Positions 22,774 to 36,600 of a stretch of DNA of 64,000 nt are shown in pieces. Below the pieces are notes generated by a model. It worked only from the letters and a program-made list of their open reading frames with translations. It was not told the origin of the DNA and searched no databases. The stretch lies in the NCBI GenBank assembly GCA_963989385.1, contig OZ022506.1:61515434-61579433 (forward strand). Reading direction: 5' to 3'. Positions within the stretch are counted from its first letter, which is position 1. Every line of letters starts with the position of its first letter. The position numbers and the translations under genes are program-made. This DNA is from Ctena decussata (taxonomy: Eukaryota > Mollusca > Bivalvia > Lucinida > Lucinidae).

Positions 22774-23700
22774 ATTTGCATTCATGTTGTATGTCAGCTT
22801 TGTATTCATGACAAATTTGCATTCAAATTGTATCATTATATTTATCATAGTTGGCACACAACATTGAAGCACATGGACGTTGATAACAAGTTGCAGTGTT
22901 GTGTGCTCACTTGACTGAATTATGTTTATAAACATATCGGACAGCAAGTGAAAGGCTTTAGCTTATACTATAATAATAGTTAATTGGTCGAGATTAAGAA
23001 AAACCTCTAACATGTCTAAAGGATTTTTGGCACAGCTAGGTCTGAGCAAAGAGTAAAGACCAGATCAGACTACGCCATTCGGAGAAGTCTGATCAGGGTC
23101 TACACTGTTTGTCATTGCAACACAGTTCTGTATAATTCCAAAACCAGACTTATCCATTTAGGCCATTATAATAATGAATGTTATTTTTGTATTTTACGAT
23201 CCTCAGGGTAATCGTCCCATAAACAAAGGGTTGCAACAATGTGTACAGTGTATGTCGAATTTAAGTTCGTTATCTTTATTTCCTCCAGGACTGGAGAGCA
23301 AGAACATGACAAATATTTACAGACATGACAAGAAATACAACCATGACAACAAATAATACATACAGATACAAATAAATATGTTAGTTCTCCAGAAAAATAT
23401 GTTTGTTCTCCAGAATTGAGAGTAACAGAGTTGCTTCCCCTGAAATATTCGATTTCAGGATGCAGAATAATCCTGACATCAACGACCGTAAATACTAAAC
23501 ATAGTGTTGATTATTCCACCCTTTTAAAAAGGGGAACAACTCGTCGGTTTGGAAGCTCAGCTTATTGTTCACTCACTACTTGACCTTTGCCTTTCCTGCG
23601 TGATGGAGGATACTTTATTCTTTTGTAACTGTGAATTTGCTACAGACAACGGCAAACAGTGCAAACTGCTTCTTTGAAGCAGTCAGGTGTGCGGCTTCAC
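22774..23700. other. Intergenic, no gene seen
   Basis: It contains a small inverted GATCAGACT..AGTCTGATCAGGG repeat near 23070-23100 and a 'TCTACACTGTTTGTCATT' word shared with 37430 and 38485. Otherwise unremarkable AT-rich sequence. Confidence 0.5.
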
Positions 23701-23706
23701 TATTTT

Positions 23707-23942
23707 AGCTGCGACACGAGAAAACCAACAATGTGGTTCTGTGCCTAGCGCAGACTCAGATCAGCCTGGGCATCCACCCAATCTGATCAGGCTCTTCGCT
23801 AAGCGCTTAAAGAATAGATAAGAGTCTAAGCTACATCCATGCGGACAGCGAAGACTCTGATCAGACTGGGCGGATGCCCAGTCTGATCTGAGTCTGCGCT
23901 GAACGCTCAGCCACTTTGTTGGTTTTCTCACGTCGCGGCTCA
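23707..23942. mobile_element. Foldback element, copy C
   Basis: Member of the 237-bp family. The arms AGACTCAGATCAGCCTGGGC and GCCCAGTCTGATCTGAGTCT are nearly perfect. Confidence 0.85.
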
Positions 23943-23999
23943 TTTTGGAATGCGTGCCTAAAATGTCCCTCGAAGAGAGGCTGCTCCAGTCCCAGTTCA

Positions 24000-24760
24000 T
24001 AAGCAGACAATATTTATGATAGAAATCCGGTAGGGTTTTTCAAAAAAGGTAAGGGTAAAAAACTTAAGGTCTATCATTGTAAATAAAATGCTGAGCCCCT
24101 AGCAAACACCTCTTAACAAATGTGAGACTTCGGACTGAATTTCATACAGAATGACTTTTTTTGCGACAAACTACGAAAAAGACTGAAGTAATATTTGAAA
24201 CACAGCTGACTCTTTCAAATAATAATATATTTGTCCTTAGCAACCACTTTGAGTCCCAGGCAACAACATTTTAACAGATTTGAAATTTTCGAGTAAAATA
24301 TAATCAAAATTTCCTCTCTTAAGGCAGTTGAAGGTAAAGTTTATGGCATTAGTACTGGATTTTACAATCTGATGAAAAAACTGTACTGTCAATATCATTG
24401 TCCTTAGAAACAAGTTTGGGTCCTTAGCAACCACGTCTTTCTAGACGCGAGACTATTGTCGCAATTCCATATGGAAAATGAGTTCTTAGCAACAAACTGC
24501 GATGACAATTGTAAGTTATGACTGAAGCAGAATTGCTTGACGTCTTAAATCTGTTGAAGAACACGTGTATATACTTGTCCTTAACCAGCCCTTGGGGCCT
24601 TTAAAAACAAGTATATTTGTTCCCAGCAAGCCGTTTGGACCCTTAGCAACCACCTCTGAACGTATTTACATAATTTCAAAATAACCGAATGTGTTATGGT
24701 AATGCTTGTATTTAAGACAATTCTTCTATCTTGATTTCTTAGACTTAAGAGAGTGTCTCC
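24000..24760. other. Intergenic with degenerate repeats
   Basis: Phrases such as TTGTCCTTAG.AACCA and CCCTTAGCAACCACCTCT recur at irregular spacing of about 90-180 bp (24230, 24408, 24590, 24640), so an old tandem repeat is likely. No gene. Confidence 0.45.
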
Positions 24761-24764
24761 AAAA

Positions 24765-25640
24765 ACGTCAACTCCGTCTGTCGTCCGTCCGTCGTCCGTC
24801 TGTCATCTTTTTCAAACGACATTTCCTCTGAATCCACAAAGCCGATTGTTACCAAATGCAAGATATAGCTTCTTGGGCAAAATAAACCACTAAGTACTGT
24901 TCTTTTATTCAAATCCCTTCAGACCTTTGGTTGCTATGACAATCTAAATTTTTCAATTGACTAACATTGGAAAAGAGTAGAAATTTGCATATATTGCAAT
25001 ATCACTGCAGATATTTTGAGAAAACTTTAACAGAAATGTTTCATGAGTAGTCCTCTGCCAACCAAATGAAATTTGTGCAAGTGGCCCAATATGGCTGGTT
25101 GCCATGACACTATTCCAAAAACATATCCTGAAAAACTATCTGGCCGATAAAGCTCAAACTTAACTATGTATAAAGAAGTACTGTTTTCCATGGCAATTAC
25201 TCCAACCGTTTGGTTGCTATAGTAACTTATATTTTCCACTGACTTTTAATAAGACAAGTTGAAATCAGCAATTTTTCCAGTCTCATTGCAGTTATTTTTG
25301 TGCAGAAATGTTTCTTGCGCAGTCTTCTATTACTCATATGAATTTTGTCCAAATTACTGACATTGATTTATTGCTATGGCAACATAAAATGTGAATTATT
25401 GTTAAAAAAAAAAAATTAAACAATCTTCTCCTCAGAAGCCATGAGGTCATGTTCGTTTTTGACCAGTCAGAATAGCCAGTACAAAACACAGTTGTCCCAC
25501 AACTTTGCATTTTTTTTTTCAAGAAAACGCTGATGGATTGGATACATATTGACCGTTTAAGCTTTTTATGCAAACTGTTTGTGACTAAGCAACGTTCCAG
25601 TTTTGCTATTAGAATCGATAAGAATAAAATGTAACATTAG
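24765..25640. repeat. Degenerate CCGT-led tandem array
   Basis: A CCGTC microsatellite (about 24776-24803) is followed by diverged units with 'TCCTCTGAATCCACAAAGCC', 'GGTTGCTATGACA' and 'TTTTGTGCAGAAATGTTTC' variants, in the same style as the element at 2628-4602. Confidence 0.5.
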
Positions 25641-25839
25641 CTGGGCCGAGTCACGTTAAAGGCCATTACAGTGGTGGCGCGTGATTAGACATTTATATGA
25701 TATGAATTACATTAAGGTTGCCTAGCGTGAAAGTTATTGAAGAAATGAAAATAGTAAGGAGAATACAGCACTCTTTTACGGAAAGTTTTTTTATCATCCC
25801 CCACATTACAACATGGACATTTTAAGATTGGAATGAAAG

Positions 25840-26120
25840 CATATTGCTTTTTCAGTTCTTCTCATAAAACAAGAACAGTTTATTTAAACGCTCCATGCAA
25901 ATGGCTTTTCGGACTGGCATGGACTGTATGCAAAATTGTTCGTGAAACAATACTAAAATGGATCGTATCATACGAGTCGATAGTAAATTTTAAAATTCGA
26001 ATTTGAGATTTGTATGTCGGTTACATTTTCATAAGACACGGCCTTAATCAATCGTCATGCATCAGAAAACTCTTCTAACTTCCTTATGAATGTGAGTGTA
26101 TAACCACGTTTTAAACTATT
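25840..26120. repeat. Block duplicated upstream of both dispanin genes (copy 2)
   Basis: Diverged partner of 2080-2470 (shared AAACGCTCCATGC and CACGGCCTTAA..CGTCATGC). No gene between here and exon 1 of gene 2. Confidence 0.55.
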
Positions 26121-27116
26121 GGGTAACAAACAAAACAGATCAGCCTGAATCACACTGAGCAGTCAAATGGTCTCTCCAGTCATGATTTGATAAAAATACT
26201 TAGTCGATTTTTACGTTGCGTTATATACATGTATGCGTCATTATATGCCGAACCGATGTTCGGACTGGCACGTAGTGTAAACATCGTTATGAAATAAGAC
26301 TGGCTTGACTCGCATTTTTGTTTTTTATTGCATCGATTTTTAGTGATTTGGGGGCAAATGAACTCAGGGTGCACGGTTTAACATACACATGCGGATCTGT
26401 CCATGTAAGGCAGCTTTTAATAAAGCCACTGTTATTATCTCAAATTAGTTAATTGTACTTACTCTACCGTGAAAAAGTTTAGGTATCGGGACAAATTGGT
26501 CTAAGCAAACAGTGTCGATTCAGTTATTCTGTCTACGATCAGAGGCCATTACTTGATACGCACAATCAGGTTTTTATACGCCTCGAGAGGAAATAAAGGG
26601 GGTTAGCTCCTTAGATATTTTATATTGTCATGTCAGTTTCTGTTGAAATCTGGCCTACTATACATCATTTCAGAATGCAACAGTTTGCTTTCCTGTAGAA
26701 CTGGGCTCTTCCGGGATGTGGTCTTCTCCAGGAGTGAGGAATTTGCTCCTGTGGTGCAAATTCTGCACTTTTCGAGCTCGACCTCATTTCGGAGGGACGG
26801 AGAAAAAAATAATAATAAAAAAGTGTGGACTGAGCTGCTTCCCCTGAAATGTACCCGTTCACCTTAAGTTATTTGATTTTTTGTGTTCGTTATTATCATT
26901 CAGTTATCTATAGAGTTATAGAATTAGCAGTAACAGTAACTCTAAGTATAATAACCCTCCTCCAGTTTATTATTGTGATCCAGACTGTTTAGTTATATTT
27001 TGCTTACGAAACCACGCATGCAGTTGTCACATATGTATGTTTTGTATCATGTACCTCTTATGCCATATTCTGTATGGATTGAGTGTAAATAAAGTATATA
27101 TATATAACATTTCAGA

Positions 27117-27192
27117 ATGCAAATACGCTGGTGTGTGTTGAAATTTTGTCAATTTGACAAAATTTCAATACGCACCTGCGTTTCTGCGTACA
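27117..27192. repeat. Palindrome centred on GTCAATTTGAC, copy 1
   Basis: The arms GTTGAAATTTTGTCAA / TTGACAAAATTTCAA are flanked by inverted AATACGC..GTG / GCACCTGCGT. The same palindrome is at 42123-42215. The pair flank dispanin gene 2 closely (470 bp before exon 1; 47 bp after the stop). Confidence 0.8.
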
Positions 27193-27662
27193 GGTAGATA
27201 CGCCCTTGAAATGTTTGTCTTTCAAACTGCATCTTTTGGACACATTATTGCATTGTATAACCAAACTGTTCTATTCTTATAAGAATTACGGTAATTATTT
27301 TAGTGCCCTAATTTTAAGAAATTGTACGGTATATACAAATATTTACTGAAACATCCGTCAATTAAAAACAACGAAGATATAAGGCAAAGTGCGCGTATTC
27401 GATTAAAAAAAATACAATGTCAGTGAATGAAACGTTCTGCTCGAGTAGCTAACCTGTATTTTGTTTGCGTAGAAAATTACTACACGTTTTACTGTGTTTA
27501 CTGAATAAAGGTGTGTAGCATCCTGTAGAATAACAAATATTAAATCGAATATTGCGAAAGAAATTGAATTTTCTAAGTGCTTAAAGGTATTTTGCAACGT
27601 AAAAGGACGTCTTTCACTTATATTTTAGCATTTAGGGATAGAAGCTCTTAGAAAATAACAGA

Positions 27663-27681
27663 ATGGATTACTCTAATAAAG
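27663..27681 (+). CDS. Dispanin gene 2, exon 1 (start microexon)
   Basis: It encodes MDYSNK plus the first base of a Glu codon; the donor is AAG|GTACAA. Context AGAAAATAACAGA before the ATG, as in gene 1. Confidence 0.8.
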
Positions 27682-30600
27682 GTACAATAACACTGTACAA
27701 AATTAAATTTATTGTTGCACTGCGTCGACCTACATTTTCGAACACTGGTTATTTAGATCAGACTGCGCATTTGTGCCGTCTGATCAGGATATTCGCAGAT
27801 GACTATATAGATTTTCAGGATCTCTACTATCTGACAGAGCGGTTGCAAACTATGTGTTGAGGACCTGGGAGCACCAAAACTGGGACAGAATAACTTTTAA
27901 GTACAGTAAAAAATGAAGTATTGAGACGCCTAGAATAACTAACACGATTGTCCTTAAATTGGAGTTTCGTTTTACAGTGTAGTAATATAATGTAATTTTG
28001 TCACGAAATTTATTATTGGCCCAGTTACAAGTCCGAGGTCTGCTGTATCAGCCTTCAGCCTCGGCCCAATACAGCAGTACGAGGAATGTAACTGGGCTAG
28101 TGCCATATTTCTTCATTAACGCCATTGATTTTGGCTGAGAAGTTGTATTGGCCGTGTTAGGCCTCTATTGGCCGAGTTAAGCTGGGCTATATTGGCCGAA
28201 ATTGTCAAAATAAACCTAGTTTATGATTGGTAAGATGTGGCCTGCTCTTGCCATATAAGTACCGATTTACTATTAGTTAATTATTTACACGCCGAACATG
28301 AAGACGCAGACGGAATGACAAACAGTGTACATGTAGTTCGTTATTAGACTGATAACCCACTGGGCACACGACGTTGAATAAACATTGAATACACGTTGAT
28401 TCAACGTCATGACGTTGAATCAACGTTGATTCAATGTTTATTCAGCGTTGCGTGCCTGCTGAGAAGTGTCCGACCTGTCTGTCCCAATACTTAGAACATT
28501 TACGCTAACTGTATTGATATGTATTTATTTAGTATCAAAGAAAATAGTGCGCTGGTATCAAGCTCAATTTGATCGAACATTGACTGCGTTGTTTTACTAG
28601 TCTTCTGCCCCGGATCCAGGAGGTGGGCTTTGGGGCTTCATCCCCGCCATCTGGGCTTCTGTGCTATGTATAGTACATGTATGTAGGCCTCCAGATACTG
28701 CGGAGTATCTGATGACAGTTTCAGATACAGTAACTTATCCATGAGGTTAGATTAAAATATATGTTGTGACATCTCAATAGAATCGCCTCGGCAAGGCGAT
28801 TCTGAGATTTCACGGCATATATTTCAAGGCAAAAAATACATTATCCAAAATTCTCATCTAATTGATCCCTGATTACGTCATATATTTTCAAGCCCCGCAA
28901 CACCACCCCTCCCACTCCCCCGGCCCGCCCCACCCTCCTCACACACACACATACATGTACATCTCGGCACCTTCCGTCCCACCAAATATCCAGAGCCCCA
29001 CCTGTCTGTGGTGGTCTGGATCCGGGCCTGGTCTGACAGTAACAGCAAGTAGTTTCATAAGAGTTTCCCAAAGTTCAAAAAAAGCCCCGGTAGCTCAGTA
29101 TGTTAATCGAACTGAAATACTGTTGCAAAGGACGTAAAATCGCACGTCATCAGCTGTCCATCCAATTGTTTTCAAAACCATGCAGTATGTGACTTGTCCC
29201 CTTTACTTAAGCAGCTTTAAAAATGCCCAATTTCTAATTACTAGAGGCTGACGTTCTTAAAGGCTTGCCCAAGTTGGTACACATTTTGAAACAATGTTGA
29301 TTCATCGTCATTACGATTCAACGTTGTTTCAATAGGTGTGTGCCTGTTGAAGAAATGACATACAACTAGAAGCCATACTGTATTCAGGTCCTGGGTTCGA
29401 TACCCGGTCTGGCCACATACTTTCGTTTCTCCTTCCGCTGATTCAAGAAGGGCAGTTGTCAGTTACTGGCGAAAGTATGTGCACTTAGTGCTGGTTAACC
29501 GCTGACCAGGTCTAAGCCTACCCAGGAATAGTGTGGTTAGGTTAACTGACCGCCCCGACATGACCATCGCTGTTTACCGTTGACGTTAAGCAGCAAATCA
29601 ATCTATCAATCGAATCATACTGTATTCCCTCTGAATTTAGTCTTCTCTATCATTTAGCTTTATTTGTGGAATATGTCAAATAAAAAAAAATCCACGTCTT
29701 TTTTATTATATTATTTTGACATTTGCCACGAATAAATCCACTACAACGTATAAGAGAAAACTTGGATTATATTGGCGCATGTTGCTGCTTTGAGTATTCA
29801 TAATATTGGTATCCGAAGCATTTTTTTTTTTCAAATTCGTATCCAATGTGCAGTCACGGTTTAACATTTTTTTGCGACCCTAGGTAAAGAAAGATAAGTT
29901 AAAGCTTTGTCGGTTTCTTCATTGACTTGGGATTTAAATTTCCTATTAGTACGCGTATTTGCAATGTGCGAAGGTACTGTTAGCATTTGATTCGAGCTTG
30001 CGATGCAGTCAAATAAGAATATTTTCTCACCCATTGGACAATAATATCCCTTTCTAGAGGTGTCTGAAATTTTTCTATCTCGGCCTGCTGTCTCAGCCTA
30101 GGCTCAGAAAGCTGTGTCAAAATGCCAATCATTGCTATATAGTACAGCCCAATTAATAAACACTTTAATTTAACAAATCAATTTACTACAGGTCATATAA
30201 ATTGCATGCAGAATATGAAATTGACACCCAGTAATGAACAGGAAGTGTCACTGTAGATTTCAAATTAGCTGCCAATCATGAAAAATGCATGCACAAGGTG
30301 AAATGAACACACATGTCAAACTATTAATAGAAAATTAGCTTCAAGTTTATAGGAATGTCTTCAACAAGAAGTTTAGGTATTCAATGAATATTCTGTTCTA
30401 TAAAATATAATGGGTGAGAAAAATAATCAATGATGGGGTTGAGGCCTCGACAATGAAATCTCAGGCTCGTTTTCAGATTATTTATGTCTTATGCTCGGCA
30501 AGCCTCGCATAAGACTAAATAATCTGAAAAGTAGGCTGAGATTTCCTTGTCTCGGCCTCAACCTCATTATAGATTCTATTAATCTTTACATGTATCTAGT

Positions 30601-33600
30601 CGGAGTGGGCATGTTCTGATTGTGTTTATGCGCAGATTGGTTTGAGCACGCGCAGAACACGTAAGCCATTTGCCATAAGACGTGTTTTCCCCGGTATTAT
30701 CAGCGACATAAACATGGCCGACGGATTACGAAAAGGGCAACTTGCACGCATGAAACATGAATGTTTAAAACAAAATACTATACCTAGAATTATTTTCAAA
30801 ATCCCATATTTTCTTATTAGTCGTATCTCGGTGTTCCAGATAAGAAGGGGTAACAGGGATAAGTCGAAGATTTATTTTCTTATTTTACAGTGAAAACACA
30901 CCATGACCCCTTATTAGAGATGCCTTATTAGGACCGTCTCTAATGGGAGGTCACAAAGTATATAAAAGCCGTGACACGAGAAAACCAACAAAGTGGTTGT
31001 GCGCCCAGCGCAGACTCAGATCAGCCTGGACATCCGCCCAGTCTGATCAGAGTCTTCGCTGGACGCATATAGCTAGCTTTGACCCTTAGCTACTCTTTAA
31101 GCGCAAACAGAAGACTTTGATTAGACTAGGTAAATGTCCAGGCTTGCCTGAATCTTTGCGTGCCGCAATGCCACTTTGTTGGTTTTGTCGTGTCGCGACT
31201 CATAAGGAAAATTGTCCTATCATTTTTCATGCCATTTTATCTGGATTTCTGATCATTTATCATCCATAAATGGTGAACAAGGAAGACTTTTTAATAAGGC
31301 TAAGTGGAAGTTTCTGTCTGTGGAAATGCACACGCTGATCAGAGTCTTTGTTGTTCGCCCGCGCCGTGTTGCCCCTTTAGTACGACGTAGCTCATTGTTT
31401 ATTTGTTTATTTATTTATTTTGTTTTAGTTTGTTTTATTTCTCAGAACAACCACCACAACCACCACCGGCCTATAGCCAAGTCAATGCACCCGCGGGTCA
31501 GCCCTACCCTTATGGGCAGGCTCAGGCGCCATACCAGCCTGGTCAACAGCAGCCAGGGGTTTATCCTGCAGGACCAGGCGCAGCATATGCTCCAGGACCA
31601 GGCAAAGCTTATGCCCCAGGACCAGGCCAAGCTTATGCTCCAGGACCAGGCCAAGCTTATGCTCCAGGACCAGGCCAAGCTTATGCTCCCGCTCCTGGTC
31701 AAGTGGTGAGTAGAGTTGAGGGAATACCGTAGATGCACCAATAGATAGAGATATTGTCTCTGGTGATAATTTTCCTTTTTTTTCATTAAATACGAGTATA
31801 CGTTGTTACCCCTCACTATAACCGTCTCACCGAGACGGTCATAATGAGGAGTCACAACGTATTTGTTCCTTGAAAAATGAAAATAAGAAAAACAATATCT
31901 ATGAATTATTCCTTTTGACCCCGTTTATATCTGGAGCTCTGCTATAGGGCAGAGTCGGGTAACTTCAGTCAGCAGGTAAATTCGGACAGTGACACTGTTT
32001 CCTTTATATGTCAGTTGCTTCGAATTAAAACAAAAATAACTTGGCAAACAGTGAAAATCCTGATGAGACGGCTCATTATGAGCCGTCTCATCTGGAATTT
32101 CACTGTTTGCAATTGTATGTTCATGTGTCCGAATTTACCCGCAGTCCGAAGTTACCCGACTCTACCCTATCTGTCCTAAAACTGACAAGTTGTTTTTACA
32201 ATGTAGTAATGCTTCTAAAAGAGCTAGATAGAATGGCAACAGTGTGGACTGGTGCCACGACTAAAATATGGACTAACAAGTTGCCAGTAAGCTTCTTTCT
32301 TGCAGACCAGATAAGGATATCCGCGAGTTTCACCTGTACAGTCCATTTTCATTTAACAATTAACAATCCTTTTTTTTTTTTTTTAGATTTTTTTTAAGGT
32401 AGCTCATTTCTCGTGTAGGTTTGACTGTTAACACTTACATTGGTTTTGTCGCCATTTGATACATTTTGTTTTTAATCTTCATTTGATACTCAGCATTTAG
32501 TATATCAGCACTTTCAAGATACAGCGAGCTGATACTATATCGCATTACATCGCAACGAGCCGATATTATATCGTCTTGAAGCGTATATTTGTCGCTGCAG
32601 TTTAATTTAAAGTTTTATTCCTTAAGCATACATTTATCGCATTTTCGATATGCAGTTATCTTTGTATTGTTGTTTCTAAAGCGTACAATTTTGTGCGTAC
32701 TGTTGTTTATGAAACGTTTATTTACATGTACCGGTGTATTGGAGTTATAAACTTACTGTGGTACTGTTGTACATGTAGTTGGCCTATATGATCTTACACG
32801 AGTGGTCATTTCATATGAAACTTATGAAACGAGCCTTTGGCGAGTTTCATAAATTTCATATGAAATGACCAGGAGTGTAAGATTCTGTTTCTCATATGAC
32901 CCTTTAAAATGGGGTTTTAACGCTTTCAAACTGAACATTATGTCAATCAGAAAATGCTCTGTTGACATAGACGTTGTGTAGGCGCCAGTGTGTTATTACA
33001 CGTGTGGTCATACGATTTTTATGACACGACGTTATCCACTGAATAACAGCGACGTCATATGATAAACAATCTTTGACCATTGTGACATTTGACATGATAT
33101 GATGTCAATATTGGTATTCTCTGGTTGACACAACATCATGTCTAATGAATCAAAAGTCGAGAATTGTTTATTCATATGACCCAACTAACTATTGAATTGC
33201 CAACCTGGACAATAGTATTCCGGTGTTAGATACTGATCACACCAGCGCGTGGACGTTGCCGCATATGTTGCTAATTTGTATTATGCCAGTAACGTTTGCA
33301 TTAAGTTTGGCGCCATGAAACTTTGGCGCAAAAGGCCACTGGTTTTCGGACACACAGATCAATCAAATAACATAAATAACATAACATAATTCATTTTGCC
33401 TTAAGCATAACACAGATCATCGTCAGTGCCAAATACTGCCGACCTAAGTCTACAAAGGTTCCAGGAAATATAATTTTAGAAAGTAATGTACAATGTGGAA
33501 AACCGAAGCCGGTAGAAATCAATTATGTCAAGCTCTCCATCAATCAAACTCTCTTTTGGATGAAAAAACCGTCATTATATAATAATTGCCGTTGTCTTTT

Positions 33601-36600
33601 TGTTTCTGGAACATGCATTTACCGCCTGCCTTGATTCCTAGGGCGTGCATTTGCAAGGTGGTGTTGTAAAACACTTCTTCTTTGGATGTGTTTGGGCACG
33701 CCGTTGGATGTGTGTTTCGGAGACAACGATACAGCGGTAAATACCTAAATTATACATTTATTCTCGTACCCGGTTACATCTACAATGTATGGTATACACG
33801 CAGCTACTTGGGCCTTCTTTATCGTACCACTATATGGTAATGTACTTTTTATGTTGGATGTCACTCTACTAATGATTTGTATCGTGGGCCCAAGGCATTT
33901 CACTACGTAGTGAACTCTAAACTTGTCATCGTCATTTTCATTAGATACTATCAGTATCTTTTCACTTTTTGTATTTTTGTATGGGTAACGTCCCCTAGGC
34001 ATGTGTTCATTGATGATGAGAAGTCTTGCATACGTCTACAATGGAACATGTGGAAGTGCTGTTTCTGAAAACTTACGCAAAAATGAGCAGCGACACGAGA
34101 AAACTAACAAAGTGGTTATGCGACCAGCGCAGACTCAGATCAGCCTGGGCATCCGCCAAGTTTGCTCAGACTCTTCGTTAAGTGCTCAGAGGGTAGCTAG
34201 GGTCTAAGCTACCTCCATGCGGACAGCGAAAACTCTGATCAGACTGGGCGGAAGCCCAGGCTGATCTGAGTCTGCGCTGGGCGCACAACCACTTTGTTGG
34301 TTTTGTCGTGTCGCGGCTCATACAAACATAACCCATGCATTTGGTTTTGACATCTTTCAAAACGCGTGGTCAAGAAAAATTTCAAGACTTAACTAAATTG
34401 CCAGGTAATGTTATGCTATGTTGTAAGCTAAATGCGATTTAAATTGTATTGCATCTATCGCTTGTATACCATATGTTTAATTCTTTTTTTACCGCTACTT
34501 ATTTTTGCCGGTTTTTACTTTTAATGCTAAATTCATTGTACTGACCGTACAATGTTTTTTTTTTTTTTTTTTTTTTGTATTTGTTTTGTTTTGTTCAATA
34601 GTTATTGTATTGTAAGTTATAAATTGGTTGGATCTTTTTATGCAAATGAGAGTAGGCGGAGCTTAAGGGAAATCACGTTGTCAGTTGCCAAATAGGGTCG
34701 AGTCGGGTAACTTCGGACGGCGGGTAAATTCGGACATACCGTTGCAAACAGTGAAAATCCAGATGAGACGGCTCAAAAAGATCCGTTTCATCAGGATTTT
34801 AACTCCAAAGTTTAATTTCAAACAAATGACGTATAAAGGAAACAATGTCACTGACCGAATTAACCGGCTGTCCGATTTTACCTGACTTGACCCAATAGCA
34901 AACACATATGACAGCTAGATTAAGACTGACCAAGACTGCCGTGTTTTGCAGTGTATTTTCATTATTTTTCTATTGTTACATGCAGATAATTACCTTAAAG
35001 TGTTTTCATTCTCACAAAAATTACTGCTTTCTAGGTATACGGAAATATTCATACTTACACAAGTTTAGCGATACTCGAATACTGTTTAATTAAACTCTGC
35101 TACGACATAAAGTTTTGAGTCAGTCTGTCCTGTCGGACCATTATACTCCCAAGACTACTGAAAACACTGGTAACTATTGCATAATTAGACATTTTGTAGA
35201 CTCAGAGAGGTATGTTTTCTCACGACTTTTCTCTCTTTTTAGGTAGTAACACAGCCCATGGTGATAACTGGTCCAATAGGGGCGCCTCCTCCACCAGATT
35301 ATATGATCCCATCAATACTTGTATGCTTGTTCTGCTTCTGCCCAACTGGAATATTTGCTATTTATTATGCAAACAGGGTAAGTAGTATGAGAGCGTTGTG
35401 TGAGGAAAAGGCCAGGCTGTATATGCACGAAAAGCAAAGACTCAGACCAGGGTGCATGGGCGCAATCTGTCCTGAACAGTGGGAACGCGTATCCATGGCG
35501 GAGTGATATTTTTATACAGATAGCAACGAAAAAACGTTCGAAATTCCTCAGATTCAGATTCAATCGACGAACGGGTCGCAATTTCAGTGCTGCTTTGTCG
35601 GCGAATCAAACTACACACAGCCGAAAATAAAACACGGTTTTATTCCTTACATCTTAGTTTAATTTCCTAGTTCTCTGAGATCCGAACTGAACACCGAGAT
35701 ACTCGGCATTCGAGCAGTTGACACGATCGTCGAAAGACGACTTTTTAAGTCAACTTCAAAAGCAATTTTCAAAACAATTCGACTTTCTCCCGCCGGCGGA
35801 CATATGCCATGAAAAACCATGGTATTCGCCCTTTTCCTGTGACAAAAATCAAGTAATTCGGTGTTTGGGACAATTTTCTTTGCAAAATAATCTTCGGGTA
35901 CTCTACGCAATTTGTTGTTGTTTTCAACAAAATGGCGGACAACAGTGTTTACATCACTGGCCCGGCTATGCATGTTAACGTTTGCGACAAAATCGAGAGA
36001 ATCATTATTCCATGTATTGCTAGAATACCAAGCGCGATTAAATTAAATATGTTTATTAAAAATACAATGCATGACAGAAGTCTATCTTTATATTTTATTC
36101 ACAAATAACCACAATTCCATACCCACCCGCAGAGTTTGTAAACAAGGAAGCTAGCTCAGTAGTGCTGGTTACGTCATGAAATTGTGACGTAAACAGTAAA
36201 TTGATTGTATTACTGATATTAACTTGTGAGTCGGCTGATAGCCAGTGTGCCAATATTTCAAATGCTATATCGCGCGACCCTGTTTGAAAAATTAAAGCAA
36301 GACAAATATCGCTACACCACTAAACAACTATTCAATTAAGACAGCACGTGAAATTTCACTTTGGGAGAGAAAACTTAATGGGTCCTACATCTGAAGGATC
36401 AAATGGAATGGTTGTGCAGGCCCGTACACATACTTTTGCCAAGGGATTAGGGGCGGAGGGTAAGAAGGTGTGGCTGGAACGAATTTCAGTGTGAGTGGGG
36501 AGGTGGCGGGAGGGGAGGGGTGCCCTAGGGGGGTTGGGGTGGGTTGAAGGGGGTAAGAAAGTTAAGAAAATCCAGATTTTAAGGACACTTTTAGAGCTTT

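Noticed and set aside
28862..29137. 91-codon open frame rich in Pro and His
   Set aside because: Low-complexity CCCCA/CACA sequence with no conserved partner or splice support.
31212..31709. 165-codon open frame over dispanin gene 2 exon 2
   Set aside because: It is in the wrong frame for the conserved protein; the LMLQDQAK-type repeats are the shadow of the AYAPGPGQ coding repeats.
31442..31855. 137-codon minus-strand open frame
   Set aside because: Antisense shadow of the 24-bp coding repeats and the adjacent foldback.
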